The notes below the pieces were generated by a model. That model made no database searches. It was not told where the DNA came from and saw only the letters and a program-made list of their open reading frames with translations. From Verrucomicrobiales bacterium (GTDB lineage: Bacteria; Verrucomicrobiota; Verrucomicrobiia; Verrucomicrobiales; SLCJ01): DNA of 48,746 nt. Below, one piece after another: positions 41,647 through 48,746 of the stretch. Location of the stretch: assembly GCA_024636835.1 (NCBI GenBank), contig JAGXGH010000051.1, forward strand, positions 1 to 48,746, read 5' to 3'. Both the position numbers and the translations under genes were made by a program. The first letter of the stretch is position 1. Each line of letters begins with the position of its first letter.

Positions 41647-42333
41647 CTACTGACCTAGACCTGAGACCAGATCGAGAAGCAAGAACCGACCGGTTGAGAG
41701 GAAGTGATGGAAGCAAAGTCCAGCGACGGGTGCGAGAAGCAAGATAAGCAGTGAGACGATGGCACTTCCGCATCCGCCAGACTCCTCGACTTGCACGTAG
41801 TCTTGTCGACTTTCTCGTTCGCGTGGTTTTGGAGTTGATTTCGGTTTTTTCTCTTTTTTTTGCTTTGGTAGAGGTGGGGTATCATCGTCGTCTTCGGAAA
41901 ATTCCTCTTCGTCCTTGTCTTCCTCTGAGTCGTCCTCAGTGCCCACGGGATCATCGTTGTCCTCAGTGTCGTTGTTGTTAGCAGGTTGTTCCGTTTTGAC
42001 GAATGGTGGAAGAGGGTCGAGCCGTGGACGGCCAGCCTGCATGAAGAGCATCATGATTTCGCCGATCTTGACCACATCTGCGTGCGAGAGTTCGGCCATT
42101 GTGGTTTCTTCGCCGTTGACTTCGAGGCCATTGGTTGATTCGAGGTCTTCGAGGCTGAAATTGGATCCTGCGCCGACTCTTCGCAGCACACAATGGTGAG
42201 CGCTCAGTGATGGGTCTTCGATAACGACGGTGTTGTCCGCAGCGCGTCCGATGCGGATGGATTCCATTTCGAGGCCGTATTTACGAACTTCTCCAGAAGG
42301 GAGTGTGAGTATAATTTTCGCGGATTCTGACAT
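41647..42333 (-). CDS. FHA domain protein with C-terminal membrane anchor
   Basis: 228 residues. Residues 1-100 are an FHA domain that binds phosphothreonine: IRIGRAADNTVVIEDPSLSA, HHCVLRR and LEDLESTNGLEVNG carry the conserved GR, S-x-x-H and NG positions. A highly acidic linker (about 120-155, DDD/EEE runs) and a Lys-rich stretch follow, then one transmembrane helix near the C terminus (SAIVSLLILLLAPVAGLCFH). The FHA part is probably cytoplasmic. No Ser/Thr kinase is adjacent. It follows oppF by 43 bp on the same strand and might be read from the opp transcript. Confidence 0.85.
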   Translation of the reverse strand: MSESAKIILTLPSGEVRKYGLEMESIRIGRAADNTVVIEDPSLSAHHCVLRRVGAGSNFSLEDLESTNGLEVNGEETTMAELSHADVVKIGEIMMLFMQAGRPRLDPLPPFVKTEQPANNNDTEDNDDPVGTEDDSEEDKDEEEFSEDDDDTPPLPKQKKEKKPKSTPKPRERESRQDYVQVEESGGCGSAIVSLLILLLAPVAGLCFHHFLSTGRFLLLDLVSGLGQ

Positions 42334-42376
42334 GATAGGATGGGGTAAGACGATTTTGTCGGATTGACGTTATGGA

Positions 42377-43153
42377 TTAAACGTCCGAATGGCGCGCAAT
42401 CTTGGGAACTGCGTTAAGAAGTTGTTTTGTATAGTCGTTTGTTGGTCGGTAGAATACGTCATCGGCACTCCCGGTTTCGACTAATTTACCATGATACATC
42501 ACGGCGATGTTATCGGCAAGGTAGTGGACGACACCTAGGTCATGGGAGATGAAGATCATTCCGAGGTCAAGATCTCGCTGAAGTTGGCGGAGTAGATTGA
42601 GGATTTGTGATTGGATGGATACGTCGAGGGCGGACACTGGTTCGTCGGCGATGATGAGCTTTGGCTCTGGCGCGATGGCGCGCGCGATAGCGATACGCTG
42701 ACGTTGACCGCCGGAGAACTCATGCGGGTATTTCTGCATGTATTTAGCGGCGATGCCTACTGTTTCTAGCAGCGTAGCGACACGCTGAGTGGCCTCGGTT
42801 TTAGAGATCTTGCCATGACGTTGGCGGACGGCTTCGGCGAGAGTAGCGAAGATAGTCATCCGCGGGTTGAGTGAGGCGTAAGGGTCTTGGAAGACCATCT
42901 GAAAGTCGAGTCTGTGACGGCGGACTTCTTTGGCGCTGAGGATGGTGAGTTCTTCGTCATTGAGTTTGATCGATCCGGAACTGACGGGGAGGAGCTGCAT
43001 GACACAGCGGGAAAGGGTGGATTTCCCGCAGCCCGACTCTCCGACCAGTCCGAGGATTTTTCCGTTTGGCACGGTAAGGGAAACGCCATCCACAGCGCGA
43101 ACAATGCCGTGTTTGGTATGGAAATGTTTGGTGAGGTCGGTGAGTTTGAGCAT
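42377..43153 (-). CDS. oppF: oligopeptide ABC transporter ATP-binding protein OppF-like
   Basis: 258 residues from ATG 43153 ([16 protein letters not shown]); the upstream 34 residues of the longer frame look non-coding. Walker [13 protein letters not shown], signature [17 protein letters not shown], Walker [13 protein letters not shown] and the switch [12 protein letters not shown] are intact. The C terminus is short: the oligopeptide-specific extension with its Cys cluster (oligo_HPY) is lacking, unlike OppD next to it. It energises peptide import with OppD as a heterodimer. It is separated from oppD by a small lipoprotein gene. Confidence 0.92.
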   Translation of the reverse strand: MLKLTDLTKHFHTKHGIVRAVDGVSLTVPNGKILGLVGESGCGKSTLSRCVMQLLPVSSGSIKLNDEELTILSAKEVRRHRLDFQMVFQDPYASLNPRMTIFATLAEAVRQRHGKISKTEATQRVATLLETVGIAAKYMQKYPHEFSGGQRQRIAIARAIAPEPKLIIADEPVSALDVSIQSQILNLLRQLQRDLDLGMIFISHDLGVVHYLADNIAVMYHGKLVETGSADDVFYRPTNDYTKQLLNAVPKIARHSDV

Positions 43154-43208
43154 TTTGGGTGTAGCGGGTAGCTGGTAGGAAGTAGATTGAAGGGGCGCTG
43201 GCGTGCGA

Positions 43209-43772
43209 TCAGAAATACGGTGAAAATCTGTTGGTGGAATAAGTTTTGAGCGCACCGATGGTTTTCATGTCGTCATTAGGGAAAATTTCTACTGTGACGT
43301 GATCTTTCGTCAGGGGGATGGAGACGGTGTTCTTATCAGTGAAGACATATCTGAGTTCACTGCCCGTAAGTAGATCAAATTTTTCACTAATCTGCAGATT
43401 ATTGAAAACGAAGATGATTTGAGAATTCTCGTTTTCAACTAGATAGGATGACGTGCCGTCGGAGCCTTTGCCATTTGTTATACGAAATGATCCGAAGTTC
43501 TCAGTTGCTCCAGATGTCTGGCGGAGGTGGGCGACTTCTGATCGAGCCTCTTGGATGACTTTTTCGCCTTGCTTCTCAATCGCGTCTTTTAGAGTTTGTG
43601 AGAGAATGGCGGCGTGTGCGCGCTCTCTTTGGAATTCCTCAGCAGCGAGTTTTTGAGCAGCGAGATCCGCTTCGCTCAATTTGGTGCTCGGAGATTGGCA
43701 TGAACAGAGAGCCCCGAAGACTAGCGACACGAGAATTGGGATGCCGCAATGTTGTTGGTGGAAATATCTCAT
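43209..43772 (-). CDS. small lipoprotein inside the opp operon, function unknown
   Basis: 187 residues from ATG 43772 (MRYFHQQHCGIPILVSLVFG); a longer frame overlaps oppD and is not protein-like. The signal ends in ALCSCQS, a lipobox-like site at Cys29 or Cys31. A coiled-coil-like helix follows (AAQKLAAEEFQRERAHAAIL, LKDAIEKQGEKVIQEAR), then a beta domain (FGSFRITNGKGSDGTSSYLV, SQIIFVFNNLQISEKFDLL). It starts 7 bp after the oppD stop and ends 55 bp before oppF, so it is cotranscribed. I know no such subunit in standard Opp systems; it may be a lineage-specific partner or an unrelated passenger. Confidence 0.75.
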   Translation of the reverse strand: MRYFHQQHCGIPILVSLVFGALCSCQSPSTKLSEADLAAQKLAAEEFQRERAHAAILSQTLKDAIEKQGEKVIQEARSEVAHLRQTSGATENFGSFRITNGKGSDGTSSYLVENENSQIIFVFNNLQISEKFDLLTGSELRYVFTDKNTVSIPLTKDHVTVEIFPNDDMKTIGALKTYSTNRFSPYF

Positions 43773-43779
43773 TGTTCCA

Positions 43780-44769
43780 TCACTCGCTTTTGCGCACCGC
43801 GCGGCAGCCGGGGCAGTCTTGGACCCAGTGGCCAGGAGTGGTTTCGACGAGTTCGGGCTGTTGGTCGGTGAGGCAGAGTGATGCGTCGCCGAGGAGGTTG
43901 CGGGGTTTGAAGGAGCATCCGTGGAGAGGTTTGGTGAGATCCGGTGGGAGCCCAGGAATGGTATGGAGATCTTCGCCTTTGGAATGCATCGCGGGGATAC
44001 TGGCTTCGAGCGCGCGGGTATAGGCATGCAGCGGGTTGCTGAAGAGATCCTTGGTGGTGGTGCTTTCGACGAAGCGTCCGGCATACATGACATTCACTTC
44101 GTCACAGGTTTCAGACACAACGCCGAGATCGTGTGTGATGAAAATAACTGCGGTGCCAAGATCTCGCTGCATATCCTTGATAAGGTCGAGAACCTGTTTT
44201 TGGACAGTAACGTCGAGAGCGGTGGTGGGTTCGTCGGCGATAAGTAGATCGGGTTTGGTGATTAAGGCCATGGCGATCATCACTCGTTGGCGCATGCCGC
44301 CGGAAAACTCGTGAGGGTAGGAATCGATGCGTTTCTCAGCATCCTTGATGCCGACTTTTTCCAGCATCTCAATGGCGAGGTGACGGGCTTTTTTTCCGTG
44401 GATGTTGTCGTGAATCTCCAGTGGCTCGGTAAGTTGCTTACTGATCTTCATGTAGGGGTTGAGCGAACTCATCGGATCCTGAAAGATCATCGAGATACGC
44501 TTGCCTCGGATAGTGCGGAGTGTTTTTTCGCCGCAGGATAACAAATCGGTGCCTTCATACATGGCGGTGCCGCCGGCGATCCGTCCAGGAGGCATGGGGA
44601 TCAAGCCGAGGAGGGAATAACAGGTTACCGACTTCCCCGAACCTGACTCGCCGACGATGCCGACGCTTTGTTCCTTTTCTACGTTGAGGCTGACGCCGTC
44701 GACGGCTCGAACAATTCCAGCACGGGTATCGAAGTAGGTCTTTAGGTTGTTTACAGAAAGTAGGGGCAT
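43780..44769 (-). CDS. oppD: oligopeptide ABC transporter ATP-binding protein OppD-like
   Basis: 329 residues. Walker [14 protein letters not shown]-loop [14 protein letters not shown], signature [16 protein letters not shown], Walker [13 protein letters not shown] and switch [10 protein letters not shown]. The C-terminal oligo_HPY region has [20 protein letters not shown] and Cys residues ([16 protein letters not shown]) that form the iron-sulfur-type cluster region of peptide transporters. Length and order fit OppD. The 175-bp gap to oppC holds low-complexity TTAGG- and AACCAATAA-type runs but no gene. Confidence 0.95.
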   Translation of the reverse strand: MPLLSVNNLKTYFDTRAGIVRAVDGVSLNVEKEQSVGIVGESGSGKSVTCYSLLGLIPMPPGRIAGGTAMYEGTDLLSCGEKTLRTIRGKRISMIFQDPMSSLNPYMKISKQLTEPLEIHDNIHGKKARHLAIEMLEKVGIKDAEKRIDSYPHEFSGGMRQRVMIAMALITKPDLLIADEPTTALDVTVQKQVLDLIKDMQRDLGTAVIFITHDLGVVSETCDEVNVMYAGRFVESTTTKDLFSNPLHAYTRALEASIPAMHSKGEDLHTIPGLPPDLTKPLHGCSFKPRNLLGDASLCLTDQQPELVETTPGHWVQDCPGCRAVRKSE

Positions 44770-44944
44770 GGGGGAACGGTTTTAGGCGTTAGGTTTTAGG
44801 GTTTAGGTGTGTGGGGTTGGTTTGGCTGAGGTCTGTGGGTGCCTTGAATGCTGGGGCGGTGTCATGGGCTTGACCTGTGGTTTAGGCTGGATGCGATCGG
44901 TGGAAGGAGTAACCAATAACCAATAACAAATAACTGATAACCGG

Positions 44945-45973
44945 TTAGTCCTTAGCGGATTTGGGGTCTAGGGCGTCGCGGAGGCCGTCGCCGAGGAAGT
45001 TGAGACAGAGAAGAGTGAGGGAGAAAATGATGCTTGGGTAGATGAGTAGTGGAGCATTGACTTCCATACGGTCGGCTCCTTCTTTGATGAGAATTCCCCA
45101 TGAGGAGTTGGGAGGTTGCACGCCGAGGCCGAGGAAGGAGAGGATGGCTTCGAAGAGCATGATGCCGGGAACGGTGAGAGTGGTGTAGACGATCACCGGA
45201 CCCAGGGTGTTGGGTAGGATGTGGCGCAGCAGGATGCGGGAGTTTGAAAGTCCGAGTGAACGTGCGGCTTCGACGAATTCCTGCTTTCGTAATCCTTGCA
45301 CCTGTGCTTGCACGATACGCGCCATGTTGAGCCAACCGATGGCACCGATGGCGATGAAGAGCGGCACCAGTGAGGTGAAGCGGTAGACGGATTGGCGCTC
45401 GGTATCGAGAAGGTTTGCCAACCAGGTAGTCATCGAGTCGGTGTAGGTGTTTACCCAAAGGGAGAAGAGGATGACGAGGACGAGAAAGGGAAGCGCGTAG
45501 AGAACGTCGACCGAGCGCATCATCAGCGAGTTCGTTCGCCCACCGACGTAGCCTGCGATGCCGCCGTAGAGGACGCCGATGGTTGAGGAAACGGCGGTGG
45601 TGATCAGTGCAACGAGGAGAGAGATTTGTCCGCCATCGAGCACCCTGGATAGGAGATCGCGCCCGAGGTGATCGGTGCCGAGGAGGTGTGATATACTGGG
45701 TGCCGCAGAGCGGTTATCGAGGTTGATCTTATTGGGGTCCGGGAGGAACCAGCCGGTGGCATCGGCTCCGTCTTGCGGTGGTCCGGGAAGAAGAATGGGA
45801 CCGAGGAAGCAGGTGAGGAAAATCACCAGGACGACTATTCCGCTGATGAAGGCGATGCGGTTTTTCTTCAGGCGTATCCAAGCGTCCTTCCACAAGGAGG
45901 TGCCGACTTCACTTTCACTGGGAGCGTCGGCTTGAGGGACGGTGGTTTTGTTGGTGTTGGGGGCGATGCTCAT
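44945..45973 (-). CDS. oppC: oligopeptide ABC transporter permease OppC-like
   Basis: 342 residues. An N-terminal cytoplasmic part and first helix (IAFISGIVVLVIFLTCFLGP) are followed by the DppC/OppC signature LLGTDHLGRDLLSRVLDGG and five more helices. The EAA loop reads EFVEAARSLGLSNSRILLRH, followed by LPNTLGPVIVYTTL. The C-terminal end has FLGLGVQPPNSSWGILIKEG, also diagnostic. It forms the membrane channel with OppB, 39 bp upstream. Confidence 0.95.
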   Translation of the reverse strand: MSIAPNTNKTTVPQADAPSESEVGTSLWKDAWIRLKKNRIAFISGIVVLVIFLTCFLGPILLPGPPQDGADATGWFLPDPNKINLDNRSAAPSISHLLGTDHLGRDLLSRVLDGGQISLLVALITTAVSSTIGVLYGGIAGYVGGRTNSLMMRSVDVLYALPFLVLVILFSLWVNTYTDSMTTWLANLLDTERQSVYRFTSLVPLFIAIGAIGWLNMARIVQAQVQGLRKQEFVEAARSLGLSNSRILLRHILPNTLGPVIVYTTLTVPGIMLFEAILSFLGLGVQPPNSSWGILIKEGADRMEVNAPLLIYPSIIFSLTLLCLNFLGDGLRDALDPKSAKD

Positions 45974-46012
45974 GCGGAATCGGAAAATGAGAGAGAAAAA
46001 AGCGGATGTGGA

Positions 46013-46939
46013 TCAGTTGCCGTCGGCTGTGCGGGCGCGTGGATTGAGCCACAAATTGAGGAGATCTGACAACAGATTGGCGGCGACAATCAGTGTGCCG
46101 TATAGCAGAACAATACCTTGCAGCAGGGTGTAGTCGCGGTCGCCTGGAGCGTTGACGAAGTGCTGACCCATGCCGGGGATTTGGAAGATGGTCTCAATGA
46201 CAAATGAACCGGAAATGATCGCGGCGAATGCGGGGCCGATGAACGCGACGACGGGCACCAATCCACCGCGAAGTGCATGGCGGGTAATGATGGTGCGCTC
46301 GGGAATTCCTTTGGCGCGGGCGGTGCGGATGAAGTCCTGTGAGAGGATTTCCAACATGCCGGAGCGTGTCATGCGCGCGATGTAGGCGGCGGTCGGGAGT
46401 GCGAGTGTTAATGCGGGGAGCACGAGGTCGCCAGGATTTCCCCAACCGGCAACGCGAAACCATCCGAGATGCACACCGAAGACAATGGCGAGGACAGGGC
46501 CGATGACGAAGGTGGGGATACAGATGCCAACCAGTGCGCCGATCATCGACGCGTAGTCCGCCCAACTATTGCGTTTTACTGCGGCAATGACCCCTGCGGG
46601 GACACCGACACCGATGGCGATGGCCATGGCGCAGACACCGAGGGCGAAGGAGACGGGGAACGACTGGCCGATGATCTCGGAGACTTGACGGTTTTCCCGT
46701 TTCATCGAAGCGAGGAGATCGCCACGTGCGACGTTGGCGAGGTAGTTGCCGTATTGGACATAGATGGGTTTATCGAGACCCATCTTCTCGCGCAGGACGC
46801 GCTCGACATGCTCGGGGATTTTGCGTTCCTGTTGGTAGGGCGATCCGGGCAATTGGCGGACGATGAAGAAGGTGATTGTGAGGAGAACGAACAGAACGAG
46901 CAAGCCCTGCAGAAGACGGCTGATGATGACTTTAAACAT
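46013..46939 (-). CDS. oppB: oligopeptide ABC transporter permease OppB-like
   Basis: 308 residues. It starts MFKVIISRLLQGLLVLFVLL with the typical ITFFIVRQLPGSPYQQER. Six helices, the EAA loop DFIRTARAKGIPERTIITRH with ALRGGLVPVVAFIG, and VIETIFQIPGMGQHFVNAPG near the end match OppB/DppB. It pairs with OppC and takes peptides from OppA. It lies 36 bp after oppA and 39 bp before oppC in a compact operon. Confidence 0.95.
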   Translation of the reverse strand: MFKVIISRLLQGLLVLFVLLTITFFIVRQLPGSPYQQERKIPEHVERVLREKMGLDKPIYVQYGNYLANVARGDLLASMKRENRQVSEIIGQSFPVSFALGVCAMAIAIGVGVPAGVIAAVKRNSWADYASMIGALVGICIPTFVIGPVLAIVFGVHLGWFRVAGWGNPGDLVLPALTLALPTAAYIARMTRSGMLEILSQDFIRTARAKGIPERTIITRHALRGGLVPVVAFIGPAFAAIISGSFVIETIFQIPGMGQHFVNAPGDRDYTLLQGIVLLYGTLIVAANLLSDLLNLWLNPRARTADGN

Positions 46940-46975
46940 GGAATAAAAAGTTGGTTGGCGGTGTCATGCGATGGA

Positions 46976-48746
46976 CTATTTCCGAGCTTTGTTGGTTTCC
47001 AGTCGGATTGCCTTATAAGGATGGTTATCGAGAAGCAGTGGGTCCCAGCCTTCGACAGATGGATGGAGCAGGTAATTGCGGGCACGCCAACCAAGCGGAG
47101 CGACGGGAGCATCTCTCATCATTAGTTGTTCAGCCTTCGAGAGAGTGGTGAGGCGTTCGGTCGGATCGCCTTTAGTGGCGGCTTCGTCGAGTAATGCTTC
47201 GTATTCCTTGGAAGACCAACCTGTGAGATTGTTGCCGCCGTCCTTGCGCCACATGAAGAGGAAAGTGGTGGGGTCGAGGTAATCGCCGATCCATCCGTTG
47301 AGGGAAATTTCGTAATCCATTGTTTGAACTGCAGCCAGGTAAGACGACCACTCACGGTTTTCGATCGATACCGTGACACCCAGGTTTTCCTTCCACATCG
47401 CCTGTATGGTCTCGGTGATGGTCCGGGAACTCTCTTTGGATGTGGAGAGGAATTTCAAGGTGGGAAATTTGGAGCGGTCTTTGTATCCCGCCTCGTCGAG
47501 CAGTTGGTTGGCGAGGTCAGGGTCATAGTCGACGCTCTTCGGAGCGTGGTAGCCCCCGAACGCTGGAGTCAGGCTATCCGCCACACGATAGCCGTAGAGT
47601 AGGTTTTCCGTGAGCGCCTTGCGGTCAATGCTAAGGCTAAGAGCTCTGCGAACGTTTGTGTCACTAAGAACATCGACGTTGGTGTTGAAACGCAAGAAAT
47701 CCACACCGACGTAGGGGTCTTGTTGTATGTGCTCGGGCATCGACTTCTTGAGCTCGGGAATGAGTTCGTTTGGAGCGGTGGAAGTCGTGTGGATTTGGCC
47801 TGCTTTATACGCGCGGATCTCGGTGTATGGGTTGGAGATGGGGAGGAAGCGGACGCCGTTCAGCCAGACGTTTTCATTATCCCAGTATTGTTCGTTTCGA
47901 GTGATTTCGATATAGCTATTGAATCGCCACTCGCTCAGTTTGAAAGGTCCGTTGGAAACGAGGTTTTCGACCGTCCAGCGGTTTCCTCGGTCGGTCATTT
48001 TTTCCTTACGAGTCTCTCCGTTTGCGTATTCGAGAACAATATGTCGAGGCACAGCGAACCACGTGTAGTGGCGGGTGACCGATGGCAGGAAGGGGACGGA
48101 TTCCTTGCAAATGATCTTCAAAGTGTAGTCGTCGACGATCTGGATACCGACCTTGGCGCGTTCCCAGAGGTCCGGTTTTCCCTGTTCATGCCACTCAATG
48201 AGGCGGTCGAGAATGGCAACCTGAACTTCCGTTGGAATGGTTTCCGGGAAGGAGAAGCGGGTTGCGGGGTTTTCGCGGATCGCTTTGAGTTCATCGGGTG
48301 AGAGATTGTCGAGGCCGATGGAAAGATTGAGTTGTTGTTGATCCTCTGCATTTAGAGGATCTCCACTTTCGACCTTGGATTCGATCTCGCTGACCTCGAT
48401 GGATTTGTTGCCGCGGAAGCCGACGGCTTTGAGTGTTTCCCACGTCACGGGGAAATCGTGATCGAGGCCGCACAGAATGTAGCCGAGATGACTTTGGTTA
48501 TACTCTTCGGCGTTCTTGATGAAGTAGAGCATTTCCGCGTACTTGGCAGCGAGAGCCGGGGTGAGGATGCGCTCGTAGGAAAACGCGAAATCCTGTGCGG
48601 TGAGTTTTTCGCCATCGGACCAGACGCCGTCTTTACGGAGATAGAACGTCCATTCGGTAGCGTCGGGGTTGGATTCCCATCGCTCAGCGGCTCCAGGCAG
48701 CATCTCGGTGTCGCTGGTTCCAGAGTCGGCGATGAGGCCCTCGAAG
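46976..48746 (-). CDS. oppA: oligopeptide ABC transporter substrate-binding protein OppA-like (5' end outside window)
   Basis: The frame stays open to the window edge, so the signal peptide and start are missing; about 590 residues are visible. ESNPDATEWTFYLRKDGVWSDGEKLTAQDFAFSYERILTP is cut here into its motifs: WTFYLRKDGVWSDG and AQDFAFSYERIL mark SBP_bac_5 (family 5) proteins. GPFKLSEWRFNSYIEITRNE, RRALSLSIDRKALTEN, LDEAGYKD and LNGWIGDYLDPTTFLFMW follow. An insertion of ~100 residues after FSYERILTP (about HLGYILCGLDHDFPVTW to LPSVTRHY) makes it longer than E. coli OppA. It delivers peptides to the OppBCDF importer encoded downstream. Confidence 0.93.
   Translation of the reverse strand, partial: FEGLIADSGTSDTEMLPGAAERWESNPDATEWTFYLRKDGVWSDGEKLTAQDFAFSYERILTPALAAKYAEMLYFIKNAEEYNQSHLGYILCGLDHDFPVTWETLKAVGFRGNKSIEVSEIESKVESGDPLNAEDQQQLNLSIGLDNLSPDELKAIRENPATRFSFPETIPTEVQVAILDRLIEWHEQGKPDLWERAKVGIQIVDDYTLKIICKESVPFLPSVTRHYTWFAVPRHIVLEYANGETRKEKMTDRGNRWTVENLVSNGPFKLSEWRFNSYIEITRNEQYWDNENVWLNGVRFLPISNPYTEIRAYKAGQIHTTSTAPNELIPELKKSMPEHIQQDPYVGVDFLRFNTNVDVLSDTNVRRALSLSIDRKALTENLLYGYRVADSLTPAFGGYHAPKSVDYDPDLANQLLDEAGYKDRSKFPTLKFLSTSKESSRTITETIQAMWKENLGVTVSIENREWSSYLAAVQTMDYEISLNGWIGDYLDPTTFLFMWRKDGGNNLTGWSSKEYEALLDEAATKGDPTERLTTLSKAEQLMMRDAPVAPLGWRARNYLLHPSVEGWDPLLLDNHPYKAIRLETNKARK

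Noticed and set aside
44770..44944. TTAGG- and AACCAATAA-like runs between oppD and oppC as a functional array
   Set aside because: The units are irregular and few; similar low-complexity runs occur at 33866-33894. No evidence beyond simple-sequence drift.

Overview
The window looks like a Verrucomicrobiota chromosome (inference). The hints are a PEP-CTERM exoprotein with the typical Arg-rich tail, a secreted DUF1080 (3-keto-disaccharide hydrolase) protein, a very large bacterial alpha-2-macroglobulin, an Ig-like/beta-propeller exoprotein, a DUF4062 protein and many short intergenic palindromes. No rRNA, tRNA or CRISPR array was seen.

0-3.4 kb: the first gene (251-832) is not a pseudogene. 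Read with its two in-frame TGA codons as selenocysteine, it is a secreted, cysteine-free protein of two HMA-like (MerP-type) domains. Each TGA sits where HMA proteins have the first Cys of CxxC, and each is followed at the right distance by a bacterial SECIS-like hairpin. A two-gene minus-strand unit follows: a cupin protein, then a protein with a degenerate phosphatase-like domain and an apparent 3' frameshift.

3.4-26.4 kb: a mosaic accessory region. Eight copies of a ~73-bp repeat (core GCTAGGAATTTGCTTTTT), all in the same orientation, divide it into seven intervals, each dominated by one large gene in either orientation (one interval also holds two small ORFs): a D-threonine-aldolase/D-serine-dehydratase-like enzyme, PutA, a 1321-aa HEAT/TPR-like secreted protein, an Ig-like protein, alpha-2-macroglobulin, a DUF4062/TM protein and a PEP-CTERM protein. 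None was seen elsewhere in the window. Gene scraps (gltD-like, ispF-like, a tiny lipoprotein) end at or within a few bases of repeat boundaries, PutA runs into one repeat and takes its stop from it, two integron attC-like sites flank the racemase-fold gene, and two 128-bp MITE-like elements with terminal inverted repeats flank the alpha-2-macroglobulin gene in opposite orientation. This looks like an array of single-gene modules assembled by recombination at, or insertion of, these repeats; the mechanism is unknown.

26.5-48.7 kb: an ordinary, mostly metabolic region. It holds a xylose-isomerase-like TIM-barrel protein, DUF1080 protein, SulP transporter, YfgM-like membrane TPR protein, pterin dehydratase, altronate dehydratase and tagaturonate reductase (hexuronate degradation), PolX-PHP, acetolactate synthase large and small subunits (ilvB-ilvN, branched-chain amino acids), a secreted hypothetical protein, a rhomboid protease, an FHA-domain membrane protein, and a minus-strand oligopeptide ABC importer operon (oppA-B-C-D, lipoprotein, oppF) whose oppA runs off the right edge.
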